Part shown: piece after piece, positions 37,755 to 46,574 of the stretch
How the letters are laid out: each line of letters begins with the position of its first letter
Numbering within the stretch: the stretch's first letter is position 1
Assembly (NCBI GenBank): GCA_025060325.1
Contig: JANXBW010000008.1
Location: 99,309 to 163,308 of the forward strand
Reading direction: 5' to 3'
From: Thermoguttaceae bacterium
Lineage (GTDB): Bacteria > Planctomycetota > Planctomycetia > Pirellulales > Thermoguttaceae
DNA length: 64,000 nt
The notes under the pieces: generated by a model
What the model was told of the DNA's origin: nothing
Database searches by the model: none
The model's input: only the letters and a program-made list of their open reading frames with translations
Program-made: the position numbers and the translations under genes

Positions 37755-40700
37755 ATGCTATTTGGCAGCGGAGGGTGGCAGTTGGGTGAAAGCAATAGTC
37801 CACAAGCAGGCCACTGTCAGTCGCTACCCCCGGCGGTAGCCGTGGTGGGCGGCGGCATCGCCGGTATGCAGGCGGCCCTTGATCTGGCCCAGGCCGGCTT
37901 TCGCGTGATTCTTATCGAGCAAAGTCCGGCTATCGGGGGCCGAATGGTCCAGCTTGATAAGACTTTTCCCACAAATGACTGTTCGATGTGCACGATTTCC
38001 CCGCGTTTGGTGGAAATCGAGCGGCACCCCAACATCCGCTTGCTCACCGGTACGGAGGTCCTCGGTCTGGAAGGGGGAGCCGGCCACTTTCGCCTCCGGG
38101 TGCGTCGCCAGCCGCGCTTTGTGGACATATCGCGCTGCAATTCCTGTGGTGACTGCACAAGTGCATGTCCCATAGATTTGCCGAGCATCTTCGAAGCGGG
38201 ACTGGGTACCCGAAAAGCCGTTGATAAACTTTACCCGCAGGCAGTTCCGGGGGCAGTAGCAATTGCCAAAAAGGGTATATCGCCTTGTCGCCAAGCTTGC
38301 CCAGCGGGTGTAAACGTGCAAGGCTATGTGGCGTTAGCTGCCAAAGGCAGATGGGCCGAGGCCTACGCCCTGATCCGCCAGCGTAACCCGTTTGTTTCTG
38401 TCTGTGGCCGAATTTGTCATCACCCCTGCGAGGAAAGTTGCCATCGGGGAAAGTTGGATCAGCCGGTTGCCATCCGGGCTATCAAAAGGACGATTGCCGA
38501 TTGGGTCGCCAAGCGGCGGCTTGAGGGGGAGGATCCGGTTCCCCCCGAGCGTGGCATGATCGATCGGGCAAAGCCAAGGATTGCCATCGTGGGTGGGGGA
38601 CCGGCGGGGCTCACAGCCGCCCGTGACCTGGCTCTTCGGGGTTATCCGGTTACTGTCTTTGAGGAGAGTGATCGCCTCGGGGGGATGCTCCAGCTTGCCC
38701 TGCCTGAGTTTCGGCTATCGCAGGCGGCCTTTGCCGGCGATTTGAAGGACATTTTAGCCAGCGGTTTTGAAACCCGGCTGAAGTGGCGGCTGGGCCGGGA
38801 AGGGACGCTTGAGACACTGCGAAGGGAGGGTTATGCGGCCGTCTTGTTAGCTACCGGATGTCCTTACCCCGCAACCCTGCACCTATCGGTGGAAGGGGAC
38901 CTGGCCAGTAGCTCGAGCGACTTGGCTGGGGGGCGCCAAGAAGTGCTTTACGCGCTAGAGTTACTCCGGCTGGTGCGGGCTGGGCGAACGATTTCCCTTC
39001 CTGGTCGTGTTGTAGTGATCGGGGGTGGCAATGTGGCCATCGATGTGGCCCGCATGGCCCGCCGTTTGGGGGCGCATGATGTCGAGCTTGTGTGCTTGGA
39101 ATCCCGTCAGGAAATGCCTGCCTATCCCTGGGAAATCGAGCATGCACTGCTAGAGGGGGTCAATATCTCCCCGGGATGGGGGCCATACCGATGGGTGGTG
39201 AGTGGTGGAAAGTTGCGCGGGGTCCTTTTCCGGCGATGTTCTTGCGTCTTTGATCAAGCTGGCCGATTTGCGCCCTCGTTCGGCGAGGACACTTACTTTG
39301 CGGCGGCGGATTGGGTGATCGTCGCCATTGGCCAGCGGGCGGAGTATGCCCATCTGGGCCTATTACCCGGTATGTTGCTTTCTGATGGCCGGCTCGCCGT
39401 TGACCCGGGGACACTCCAGACCCCGATTGGCTGGGTGTTCGCGGCGGGTGATGCTGTCACCGGACCGCGTTCGGTGGTTGAGGCGGTGGCTCAAGGGCAC
39501 CGGGCCGCCGAATCGATTGACCGGTGGCTTCGCGGGAAAGAGCTCAGCCCTACCGACAACGACCGCCCGATGGAGGCGGTCCCTTTCCCCGAGCGGCCCG
39601 TGCGCCGGAAGGAGCGGGTGCGGTTACCCCATCGGGTTTGGGCAGGGCCGGGAGATTTTGGGGAAACCGAGCAAACATTGCCTGCTGAACTTGCCTCCGC
39701 GGAAGCCCAGCGCTGCCTAGCCTGTGCTGACTGTAGCGAGTGCGGTGCATGTGTCCGGGCGTGCTCTGCCGGGGCGATTATTCACGAAATGATCCCTGAG
39801 GAGACGACGCTCGACGTGGCGGCAGTGATTCTGGCCCCGGGGATAGAGCTTCTGCCTGGAGAAGTTCGGCCGGAGTTCGGCTTCGGCCGATTTGCCAATG
39901 TCATTACTAGTTTACAAATGGAGCGATTGTTGAGCGCATCCGGCCCCACGGGTGGGCACGTGTATCGACCAAGCGACCACTGCGTGCCGCGCCGGGTAGC
40001 TTGGCTCCTTTGCGTCGGTTCTCGCGATAGCAACGGGGGCGTCCCGTATTGTAGCAGCGTCTGCTGCATGTACGCTGTGAAGCAGGCGATCGTGGCCGCC
40101 GAGCATCACCCGGAGCTTGAGGCCGTCATTTTCTACAACGATCTGCGGGCCTACGGCAAAGGATTCGAGGCGTTTGTGGCCCGGGCTAAGGCCACCGGCC
40201 GCATTCACTTTCGAAGGGGGCTTGTCTCGGCCGTTAAGGAAAACCCCCAGTCGGCAAATCTGGTCGTTCACTGTGTGGATGGAAATGGCCGGCCGATAAA
40301 AGAGGAATTCGAGCTTGTTGTCCTTGCCGTGGGGCTAAGGCCTTCGGCGACCGGGGAGGATGTCGCTCGGCGATTGGGTGTCGAGCTTGACCCCTGGGGA
40401 TTTGCCGCGGCCACCGCGGCACGCCCAGTGTCAACTAACCGGTCCGGGATTTTCGTGGCCGGGGCATTTGCTGGCCCGATGGACATTCCGGAGGCAGTCA
40501 CAAGCGGCTCAGGTGCAGCCGCTGCTGTAATGGCTCTGATGGGACCAGAGGAGCGCGTGCCGGCTCCGCCCGTAGCAGGCTTGGCGCCGCTTGCCGTAGG
40601 GAATGATTCAACCGGCCAGCCGCGGATCGGCGTGTTCGTGTGCCGATGTGGGGCAAATATCGCCCGGGTTATTGACGTAAAGCAACTTGTAGAATACGCC

Positions 40701-42284
40701 CGGCAGCTCCCGAAGGTGGTGTATGCGGAGGAAAATGTTTACACATGCTCGACCGACACGCAACTGCGCATCAAGGAGCTTGTTGCCCAATGGGGCATTA
40801 ATCGCGTTGTGGTAGCAAGTTGTACACCTCGAACTCACGAGCCCCTTTTCCGGCAAACATTGCGGGAGGCGGGGCTCAACCCGTACCTCTTCGAAATGGC
40901 CAATATCCGGGACCAGTGCTCCTGGGTTCACTTTGACGATCCCCAGGCGGCGACCGAGAAGGCCAAGGCGCTTGTGCGGATGGCTGTCGCACGAGCGGCA
41001 CGATTACGGCCTATTCCGGAAATCACAATTCCGGTTGAACCTTCAGTGCTTGTCATCGGTGGTGGGGTAGCGGGGCTGGCTGCCTCGGAAAGCTTGGCTG
41101 GCCAAGGCTTCCGAGTGATCCTCGTAGAAAAATCATTACAGCTTGGCGGAAAAGCGCGGTCTTTGGGGTTTTTGCCGGACGGCTCGGCCGCTTTGTCACT
41201 GGTGGAGGAGTTGATCGCCGCGGTCCATGCGCGCAAAAACGTGCACATTCTCCTCGAGGCGACGGTGGAAGAAGTCTCCGGCCATGTGGGGCAGTTTCAG
41301 GCAGTGGTCAATCACGCGGGGTGCCGGAAAGAGTTTCGCGTGGGGGCAATCGTGGTAGCCTGTGGGGCAGAAATCTACAGGCCGAAGGAGTTCGGTTACG
41401 GTCATAACCCCCAAGTGGTTACCCAGCATGAGCTGGAAGCAAAGCTTTTGCGAAAGGCGATCTCGCGCGATATTCGCCGTATTGTGATGATCCAGTGCGT
41501 TGGATCGCGATCGCCGGCCCGGCCGTATTGTTCCCGCGTTTGCTGCATTCAAGCTGTTAAAAATGCGTTGCTTTTAAGACGGCTTGCCCCATGGGTTTCG
41601 GTCGTCATCGTCCATCGCGATATACGTACATATGGACAGTATGAGCTTTTGTACAAAGAGGCGCGGGAGCAAGGCGTCTTGTTTTTGCGACAAGACGATA
41701 GTCGGCCGGTTGAGCTTCGGGAAGGGGACAGACTTCAAGTGGTTGTGGATGAGGTAAGTCTCGGCCGCCGAGTAGCTGTGGGGGCCGACCTGCTAGTACT
41801 TTCGGTGGGTATGGAGCCGGGAGAGACAAACCCACAGGTTGCTCAGATGCTTAAAGTCCCGCTTGGGAGCGATGGCTTTTTCTTGGAAGCCCACGCCAAG
41901 CTGCGACCGGTGGAGTTTGCGAGCGAAGGGATATTCCTTGCAGGACTGGCCCAAGGGCCAAAACTTGTGACAGAATCGATTCGTCAAGCACTTGCGGTGG
42001 CCGGCCGCGTGGGAGCACTCCTTAGCCAGGGAGTCTTGGTACGGGCGGCAGCCACTGCGCAGGTCGATCCGCTACGCTGCGCTACGTGCCTTACGTGCGT
42101 TCGGCTTTGCCCGTTTGAGGTGCCCAAAGTCGGCCTTCGTGGTGTTGTGGAAATCGACCCGCTTTCCTGCCATGGGTGTGGGGTATGTGCCGCCCATTGT
42201 CCGCGGAAGGCGATCCAGCTCGAACACTTCCGCGATGAGCAGCTGGCGGCCAAGTTGGAGGCCTTGCTTCCTTGTACTGTTTGA
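37755..42284 (+). CDS. hdrA: Giant HdrA-type flavoprotein: HdrA with inserted GltD/NfnB-like module plus second HdrA
   Basis: 1509 aa, about twice usual HdrA. Order: HdrA FAD domain (VVGGGIAGMQAALDLA, FPTNDCSMC); ferredoxin motif CNSCGDCTSACP near 127; then an entire GltD/NfnB-like unit, with Cys-rich start CRQACPAGVNVQGY near 177, FAD site IVGGGPAGLTAA near 277, NAD(P)H-type site VVIGGGNVAID near 420 and GWVFAAGDAV near 559; CLACADCSECGACVRAC near 652 resumes HdrA, with CVGSR...YCSSVCC near 752. A second HdrA begins near 960 (VCRCGANIARV, SCTPRTHEPLFR near 1019, FAD site VIGGGVAGLAA near 1099, CVGSR near 1249) and ends with CATCLTCVRLCP and CHGCGVCAAHCP. Predicted: three FADs, about six or more iron-sulfur clusters. 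Likely takes electrons from NAD(P)H for the HdrBC-MvhD-MetVF complex; bifurcation with ferredoxin is inferred, not shown. Confidence 0.92.
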   Translation: MLFGSGGWQLGESNSPQAGHCQSLPPAVAVVGGGIAGMQAALDLAQAGFRVILIEQSPAIGGRMVQLDKTFPTNDCSMCTISPRLVEIERHPNIRLLTGTEVLGLEGGAGHFRLRVRRQPRFVDISRCNSCGDCTSACPIDLPSIFEAGLGTRKAVDKLYPQAVPGAVAIAKKGISPCRQACPAGVNVQGYVALAAKGRWAEAYALIRQRNPFVSVCGRICHHPCEESCHRGKLDQPVAIRAIKRTIADWVAKRRLEGEDPVPPERGMIDRAKPRIAIVGGGPAGLTAARDLALRGYPVTVFEESDRLGGMLQLALPEFRLSQAAFAGDLKDILASGFETRLKWRLGREGTLETLRREGYAAVLLATGCPYPATLHLSVEGDLASSSSDLAGGRQEVLYALELLRLVRAGRTISLPGRVVVIGGGNVAIDVARMARRLGAHDVELVCLESRQEMPAYPWEIEHALLEGVNISPGWGPYRWVVSGGKLRGVLFRRCSCVFDQAGRFAPSFGEDTYFAAADWVIVAIGQRAEYAHLGLLPGMLLSDGRLAVDPGTLQTPIGWVFAAGDAVTGPRSVVEAVAQGHRAAESIDRWLRGKELSPTDNDRPMEAVPFPERPVRRKERVRLPHRVWAGPGDFGETEQTLPAELASAEAQRCLACADCSECGACVRACSAGAIIHEMIPEETTLDVAAVILAPGIELLPGEVRPEFGFGRFANVITSLQMERLLSASGPTGGHVYRPSDHCVPRRVAWLLCVGSRDSNGGVPYCSSVCCMYAVKQAIVAAEHHPELEAVIFYNDLRAYGKGFEAFVARAKATGRIHFRRGLVSAVKENPQSANLVVHCVDGNGRPIKEEFELVVLAVGLRPSATGEDVARRLGVELDPWGFAAATAARPVSTNRSGIFVAGAFAGPMDIPEAVTSGSGAAAAVMALMGPEERVPAPPVAGLAPLAVGNDSTGQPRIGVFVCRCGANIARVIDVKQLVEYARQLPKVVYAEENVYTCSTDTQLRIKELVAQWGINRVVVASCTPRTHEPLFRQTLREAGLNPYLFEMANIRDQCSWVHFDDPQAATEKAKALVRMAVARAARLRPIPEITIPVEPSVLVIGGGVAGLAASESLAGQGFRVILVEKSLQLGGKARSLGFLPDGSAALSLVEELIAAVHARKNVHILLEATVEEVSGHVGQFQAVVNHAGCRKEFRVGAIVVACGAEIYRPKEFGYGHNPQVVTQHELEAKLLRKAISRDIRRIVMIQCVGSRSPARPYCSRVCCIQAVKNALLLRRLAPWVSVVIVHRDIRTYGQYELLYKEAREQGVLFLRQDDSRPVELREGDRLQVVVDEVSLGRRVAVGADLLVLSVGMEPGETNPQVAQMLKVPLGSDGFFLEAHAKLRPVEFASEGIFLAGLAQGPKLVTESIRQALAVAGRVGALLSQGVLVRAAATAQVDPLRCATCLTCVRLCPFEVPKVGLRGVVEIDPLSCHGCGVCAAHCPRKAIQLEHFRDEQLAAKLEALLPCTV

Positions 42285-42525
42285 AAGCACAATAGAGGGG
42301 AAGATTGTCAACAGGCTAATGTGCTTTCTTGGTTGTAAAGTTTGAACGTACCTGCCCACAGGAGGTGATGGCTAACCCTTGCACCAGGGGCCGCTCCTGG
42401 CGAGCAACGTGTCGACGAAATTAGACGGGACAGTTTGCTGGTCGTTAGTGGAGAGCATTGGAGTCCCGGGAAGTTACCCGGCCATTTCGTCGGCGGGAAA
42501 GGCAGTATGAAAGAGGCTTAAAGCT

Positions 42526-43131
42526 TTGGCGGAACCGGAGCGGGAATCATTCCCTAATGCAGCTCGAGCTTTTCCGGCAAGGGAAGGCGCATCCGGCAGC
42601 GATCGTTTGGCCGGGCGGCCGGTTGTTGTTGCCTTTGCCTGTACCTATTGCGCCTATACGGCGGCCGATTTGGCGGGAGCAATGCGGCTAAGTTATCCGG
42701 CCGAGGTGCGCATCGTGCAAGTTCCGTGTACGGGCAAGATCGATATCTGTTTACTTTTAGACGCCTTTGAACACGGCGCCGATGCCGTTTTTGTGGCCGG
42801 CTGCAATTTGGGGGATTGCCACTTTCGCGAAGGCAACGTCCACGCCAAAAAAGAAGTCGCCCGGTGTCGCCGCCTGCTTCGGGAAGTCGGTTTGGAGCCG
42901 GAGCGGCTTGAGTTTTTCCACGTGCCAGCCTCAGCGGCAAGCTTGTTTGCCGACTGCGCTCGAGAAATGACCAAGCGCGCTTGCAGCCTGGGACCTAATC
43001 CACTTAGGGCGACACCGGCCGGAGACTTGGGCAAAAAGCTTGCCTTGCCGGAGGATTTGCCCCCAGCAATACCGCCGCAGGACTTGGGGAAGTTAAAGAC
43101 CGATCGCGCTAACCAACAAAAAGGGGCGTAA
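42526..43131 (+). CDS. mvhD: MvhD-like [2Fe-2S] electron-transfer subunit
   Basis: 201 aa. The core (about residues 30-150) matches the MvhD / F420-non-reducing hydrogenase iron-sulfur subunit: FACTYCAYTAADLAG (C38, C41), VQVPCTGKID near 70, and VAGCNLGDCHFREGN near 91-100. The Cys set binds a [2Fe-2S] cluster that passes electrons to HdrA. The N-terminal ~30 and the C-terminal ~50 residues are non-conserved; a start closer to residue 25 is possible because the TTG at 42526 has no good ribosome site. No hydrogenase MvhA/G genes accompany it, so MvhD must take electrons from another donor or simply bridge HdrA and MetV, as proposed for the Moorella complex. Confidence 0.88.
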   Translation: MAEPERESFPNAARAFPAREGASGSDRLAGRPVVVAFACTYCAYTAADLAGAMRLSYPAEVRIVQVPCTGKIDICLLLDAFEHGADAVFVAGCNLGDCHFREGNVHAKKEVARCRRLLREVGLEPERLEFFHVPASAASLFADCAREMTKRACSLGPNPLRATPAGDLGKKLALPEDLPPAIPPQDLGKLKTDRANQQKGA

Positions 43132-43399
43132 GACAAACCTGCTTTGCATTAGCTCCGCGTGGATGCAGCGGGAAGACTTTCGTTGATGAACGGGAGAAAG
43201 GGGGGAGGGCGAATTGCGGGCAATGGCGCGACAATTAGGCGGCTTGTTAGTTCTCAAATTCGCTCGGAGGCTTGGCGCCTGCCAAAGCCCTCGACGGACG
43301 CGGGGATGTGTTGCCGGTCAGCTCTGAGGTACTCATGAGCTTTCGGGGAAGCTTGCTCCCTTTGGATCGGCCTTGGCAGATGAGATCGAGGATTATTGC

Positions 43400-44071
43400 A
43401 TGATTGTTGCCCGTCGGAAACCACTGGCTGAGATTGAGGCAGTTGTTCAGGACTGCACACAAGTCCTTGTTGTCGGCTGTGGCAGCTGTATGGCTGTTTG
43501 TCAGGCCGGTGGGGAGAAGGAGGTTGAAATCCTTGCTCGTCAACTGCGGATGCGGGCACGCTTGGCCAGCCGTTGTCAAATAGTTGACGAAATCACCCTG
43601 CCCCGGCAATGCGATCCGGAATTCCTGCGCCCTCTTGCCGCCTTGGTCGATCGATACCAAGCGCTTGTGTCCATGGCTTGCGGAGCCGGAGTGCAGCTGC
43701 TTGCCGAGCAGTTTGCCCATCGGCCGGTTTTTCCGGCGCTTGATACACTCTTCTTAGGTGTAAACGAAGGGCCAGGTACCTGGGGACAGCGGTGCCTAGC
43801 GTGTGGCCAGTGCATCCTGCATTTGACGGCGGGTATTTGCCCGAAGACGCTTTGCGCTAAGGGATTGCTCAACGGGCCATGCGGGGGGACAAAGCACGGC
43901 AAGTGCGAAGTCAATGCTGAAAAAACCTGCGCTTGGGCCGCCATATATAATCGGTTAGAGAAGTGGGGTCGGCTTGAACTTATCGGGCGCATCTGGCCGC
44001 CGGCAGATTGGAGTGTTGTGGACACTCCCGCCCGCCATGGAACAAGCTTGGCCGAGGAATCCGCTCCTTAG
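43400..44071 (+). CDS. metV: MetV, zinc/iron-sulfur subunit of methylene-THF reductase
   Basis: 223 aa of the MTHFR_C-type family. The Cys-rich N-terminal block (VVGCGSCMAVCQAGG, near residues 25-40) and the C-terminal block (CLACGQCILHLTAGICPKTL, then LLNGPCGG and GKCEV) are both intact. In acetogens MetV partners the flavoprotein MetF and links it to other electron carriers. ATG at 43400 is preceded by GAGG; nine further upstream codons are open but unlikely. Its end lies 36 bp before metF, consistent with translational coupling. A 268-bp gap separates it from mvhD, with no gene in between. It makes the MetF here an acetogen-type, not E. coli-type, reductase. Confidence 0.9.
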   Translation: MIVARRKPLAEIEAVVQDCTQVLVVGCGSCMAVCQAGGEKEVEILARQLRMRARLASRCQIVDEITLPRQCDPEFLRPLAALVDRYQALVSMACGAGVQLLAEQFAHRPVFPALDTLFLGVNEGPGTWGQRCLACGQCILHLTAGICPKTLCAKGLLNGPCGGTKHGKCEVNAEKTCAWAAIYNRLEKWGRLELIGRIWPPADWSVVDTPARHGTSLAEESAP

Positions 44072-44106
44072 GAACTGGCTTGCCTTTTCGTGAAGGAAAG
44101 CAGGCG

Positions 44107-44988
44107 ATGGCCCCCGCCTTCCGCGATGTGTGTCGGCAAAAAAGCTTTATTGTGACTGCCGAGATGGGTCCGCCAAAAGGAACTGATACCTCGCGGCTGC
44201 GGGAAATTGTCCACCAAATTGGCTCTTCTGTTGACGCGATCAATGTCACCGACAATCAAAGTGCGGTGATGAAGGTAAGTTCATTGGCGATATGCCGACT
44301 CATTCTTGAAGCGGGCGGTGAGCCGATCCTCCAACTGACCTGTCGCGACCGCAACCGACTAGCCCTTCAATCCGATCTGCTGGCAGCCTGGGTTTTAGGG
44401 ATTCGCAATGTCCTTTGTCTGACCGGGGACCATGTACGAATTGGCGATCACCCCCAGGCCAAGCCCGTGTTTGACCTCGATAGCGTGCAGCTTTTGCAGG
44501 TGGTGGCCAACCTCAACCAGGGCCGCGATTTGGCGGGCAATGCCTTGGAAGGGGCCACCGACTTTTTCCCCGGTGCGGTAGTTACCCCGGGAGCAGATCC
44601 CCTTGGGCCGCAAATTCTAAAATTCCGCAAGAAGATTGCCGCCGGCGCCCGGTTCTTTCAAACTCAAGCTATCTTCGATGTAGACCAACTCAAAAGCTTT
44701 TTGGATCGTGCCCAGCCAAATGGGGTTACGATTTTGGCGGGGATCGTGTTGTTAGTTTCCCCGCGGATGGGGCAGTTTTTGAACGAGAAAATACCCGGCG
44801 TTTATGTGCCGGAGAGACTGATCGAGCGGTTGGCTGAGGTACCAAAGGAAAAACGGCTTGCGGAAGGAATTCGGATTGCCGCGGAGCTTATCCGCGCTAT
44901 TCGGGACACGGGGATCTGTCAGGGTGTTCACATCATGGCGATTGGGCGGGAAGAAAAGGTGCCCGAAATCCTTCGACTGGCCGAATAG
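44107..44988 (+). CDS. metF: Methylene-tetrahydrofolate reductase, flavoprotein MetF (short acetogen type)
   Basis: 293 aa. Reduces 5,10-methylene-THF to 5-methyl-THF using FAD or FMN in a TIM barrel. Seen: catalytic-Glu region VTAEMGPPKGTD, INVTDNQSAVMKVSSLAIC, CRDRNRLALQSDLLAAWVLG, LTGDHVRIGDHP, and QTQAIFDVDQLKSFLDRAQ. This is the short form that works with MetV. AAGGA lies about 10 nt before the ATG at 44107; upstream ATGs at the end of metV are out-competed. The protein is the last gene of the cluster; a hairpin at 45076-45095 may end the transcript. Product methyl-THF could feed methionine synthesis or acetyl-CoA synthase, the latter not encoded here. Confidence 0.95.
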   Translation: MAPAFRDVCRQKSFIVTAEMGPPKGTDTSRLREIVHQIGSSVDAINVTDNQSAVMKVSSLAICRLILEAGGEPILQLTCRDRNRLALQSDLLAAWVLGIRNVLCLTGDHVRIGDHPQAKPVFDLDSVQLLQVVANLNQGRDLAGNALEGATDFFPGAVVTPGADPLGPQILKFRKKIAAGARFFQTQAIFDVDQLKSFLDRAQPNGVTILAGIVLLVSPRMGQFLNEKIPGVYVPERLIERLAEVPKEKRLAEGIRIAAELIRAIRDTGICQGVHIMAIGREEKVPEILRLAE

Positions 44989-45075
44989 CCGCCGGCCGCT
45001 TGTCCGGCTTGTTACGATCCTTTTCAGCCATAATCGTTATTGGGGGCACCAGGGGAGCGTCCCGTAAGTTCAAAG

Positions 45076-45095
45076 TGAGCCCATTGATGGGCTCA
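45076..45095 (+). terminator. Candidate terminator hairpin after metF
   Basis: Perfect 8-bp stem TGAGCCCA / TGGGCTCA with tetraloop TTGA, about 90 bp after metF. The following sequence (TGGCCATAAGCTTTTG) is only weakly T-rich, so it may be a terminator or a structured leader of the next gene. Confidence 0.4.
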
Positions 45096-45274
45096 TGGCC
45101 ATAAGCTTTTGACCTTTGTGAGGTCGACCGCCGCTTGGGAAGCAGGCCGCACTCTCCGGTAAACTGGCGCAATTGTCGGGAAGCCCACAATGCGGAGGCT
45201 CTCCCGATCGGACGTCACCGAGCTTTCTGTAAGAGCTTGCCGACGACTTTGAAGAAAAAAGCTCAAGCGGACGA

Positions 45275-46519
45275 ATGGTTCAGGCGGACTTGATCCGGGA
45301 GCAAGCCAAGGAAACGATCGTCGCGCGGCTTACGGCACCTGGTAGAGCCGCGGTTGCCACGGTTGGCCTTTTTGGTCCTCAAGCGGAGGCGGTGGCTTGC
45401 CGCGTGCTTTTTAGCCGATCCGGAAAACCCATCGCTTCTTTACCAGTCAGTCGCATCCGTACCTGCCAGTTTCGCTGGGGCGATGGGCAACCGGAGCAGG
45501 TGGTAGTTTGTCAACTGAGTGCTGGTCTCATCCACATCCATTGTCACGGGGGCTGGGCAGCGGTAGCCCGCCTGCTGCGGGCACTTGTCGAAAATGGTGC
45601 TCGCGAGGTGACGTGGTCCGAGTGGATAGGTGCTATTTGCCCCGCGTCTTGGCAGGCGGAGTGTCTGCGAGCTTTGGCCCACGCCCCCACGGCCAGAGTA
45701 GCTGCCATCTTAGCCGACCAGCTTGGTGGGGCCTTTGCCCGAGAACTTGGCGAAGTGCTCACGATGCTGGACAGAGCTCAAGTCCAGGAGGCTTTGCGTC
45801 AACTGGAGTTGCTTCGTGGACGAAGCAATTTGGGACGACGACTGCTTCGCCCCTGGTTTATTCTTTTGGCTGGCCCGACCAACGCAGGTAAGAGCTCCCT
45901 TTTTAATAGCCTCGTTGGCTACCAGCGAGTCATTGTCCACGATTTACCTGGCACGACCCGGGATGTGGTTAAAAAGAATGTGGCAATTGATGGCTGGCCG
46001 GTGATCCTCGGCGACAGTGCTGGCTTCCGCCCGACTGGCGACCCAGTTGAACAGGCCGCTATGCAGCTTGCAAGAAATGCCCTGGCAGAGGCGGACGTGG
46101 TATTGTGGGTTGAAGATTTAACGCAAGCCTGGGTGGGGCCTGGCGGACTCATTTCACCGCAACCAACTGCGGAAGGCTTTGCGGATCGACCAAAGATCCT
46201 TTATGTACACAACAAGGCGGACTTGATATCAGCAGAGGAACGAGGTATTCGTCTACGCGGTCGACCGGTCGGGCTAGTCACCAGTGCTACCACCGGGGAG
46301 GGATTGCCAGCCTTGTGGCTAGCTATTTCCAAGCTTTTAATACCGGAACCTCTTCCGCCGCAGGCGGGGATACCGTTTACGGCAGAACAAGAATCGCTGC
46401 TGGAACGAACCCTTTCGCTCGTTAGGGCGGGCAAGTTGGACAAAGCCAAAACAACTCTCCACTGCTATCTTGCAGCCTGTGGACAAAATAACGCTTTGAT
46501 TTCTGGAGAGAACTTCTGA
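45275..46519 (+). CDS. MnmE/TrmE-like GTPase lacking the catalytic C-terminus
   Basis: 414 aa. N-terminal domain resembles TrmE_N (ETIVARLTAPGRAAVATV, LIHIHCHGGWAAVARLLRAL), the part of MnmE that binds a folate one-carbon unit. The G domain is complete: GPTNAGKSSLFN, DLPGTTRD, GDSAG, NKAD. Canonical MnmE ends in CxGK, the Cys needed for the tRNA U34 aminomethyl reaction; here the chain ends QNNALISGENF and the motif is absent, with shortened helices. So it is either a truncated paralogue or a separate GTPase subfamily. It is the first gene after the one-carbon cluster, about 290 bp beyond metF, and the folate link makes that position notable. The start is at 45275 ATG. Confidence 0.82.
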   Translation: MVQADLIREQAKETIVARLTAPGRAAVATVGLFGPQAEAVACRVLFSRSGKPIASLPVSRIRTCQFRWGDGQPEQVVVCQLSAGLIHIHCHGGWAAVARLLRALVENGAREVTWSEWIGAICPASWQAECLRALAHAPTARVAAILADQLGGAFARELGEVLTMLDRAQVQEALRQLELLRGRSNLGRRLLRPWFILLAGPTNAGKSSLFNSLVGYQRVIVHDLPGTTRDVVKKNVAIDGWPVILGDSAGFRPTGDPVEQAAMQLARNALAEADVVLWVEDLTQAWVGPGGLISPQPTAEGFADRPKILYVHNKADLISAEERGIRLRGRPVGLVTSATTGEGLPALWLAISKLLIPEPLPPQAGIPFTAEQESLLERTLSLVRAGKLDKAKTTLHCYLAACGQNNALISGENF

Positions 46520-46574
46520 CAAGCTCCTGGGAGTTTTATGCGAATGAAAGCGAACTTTTCCAGCCGCAAATCTT

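Noticed and set aside
42285..43399. Extra gene between hdrA, mvhD and metV
   Set aside because: Gaps of 241 and 268 bp contain only out-of-frame shadows; no motif suggests another subunit.
33004..46519. CODH/acetyl-CoA synthase or formate dehydrogenase genes near the cluster
   Set aside because: None of their motifs is seen anywhere in the window; a complete Wood-Ljungdahl pathway cannot be claimed.
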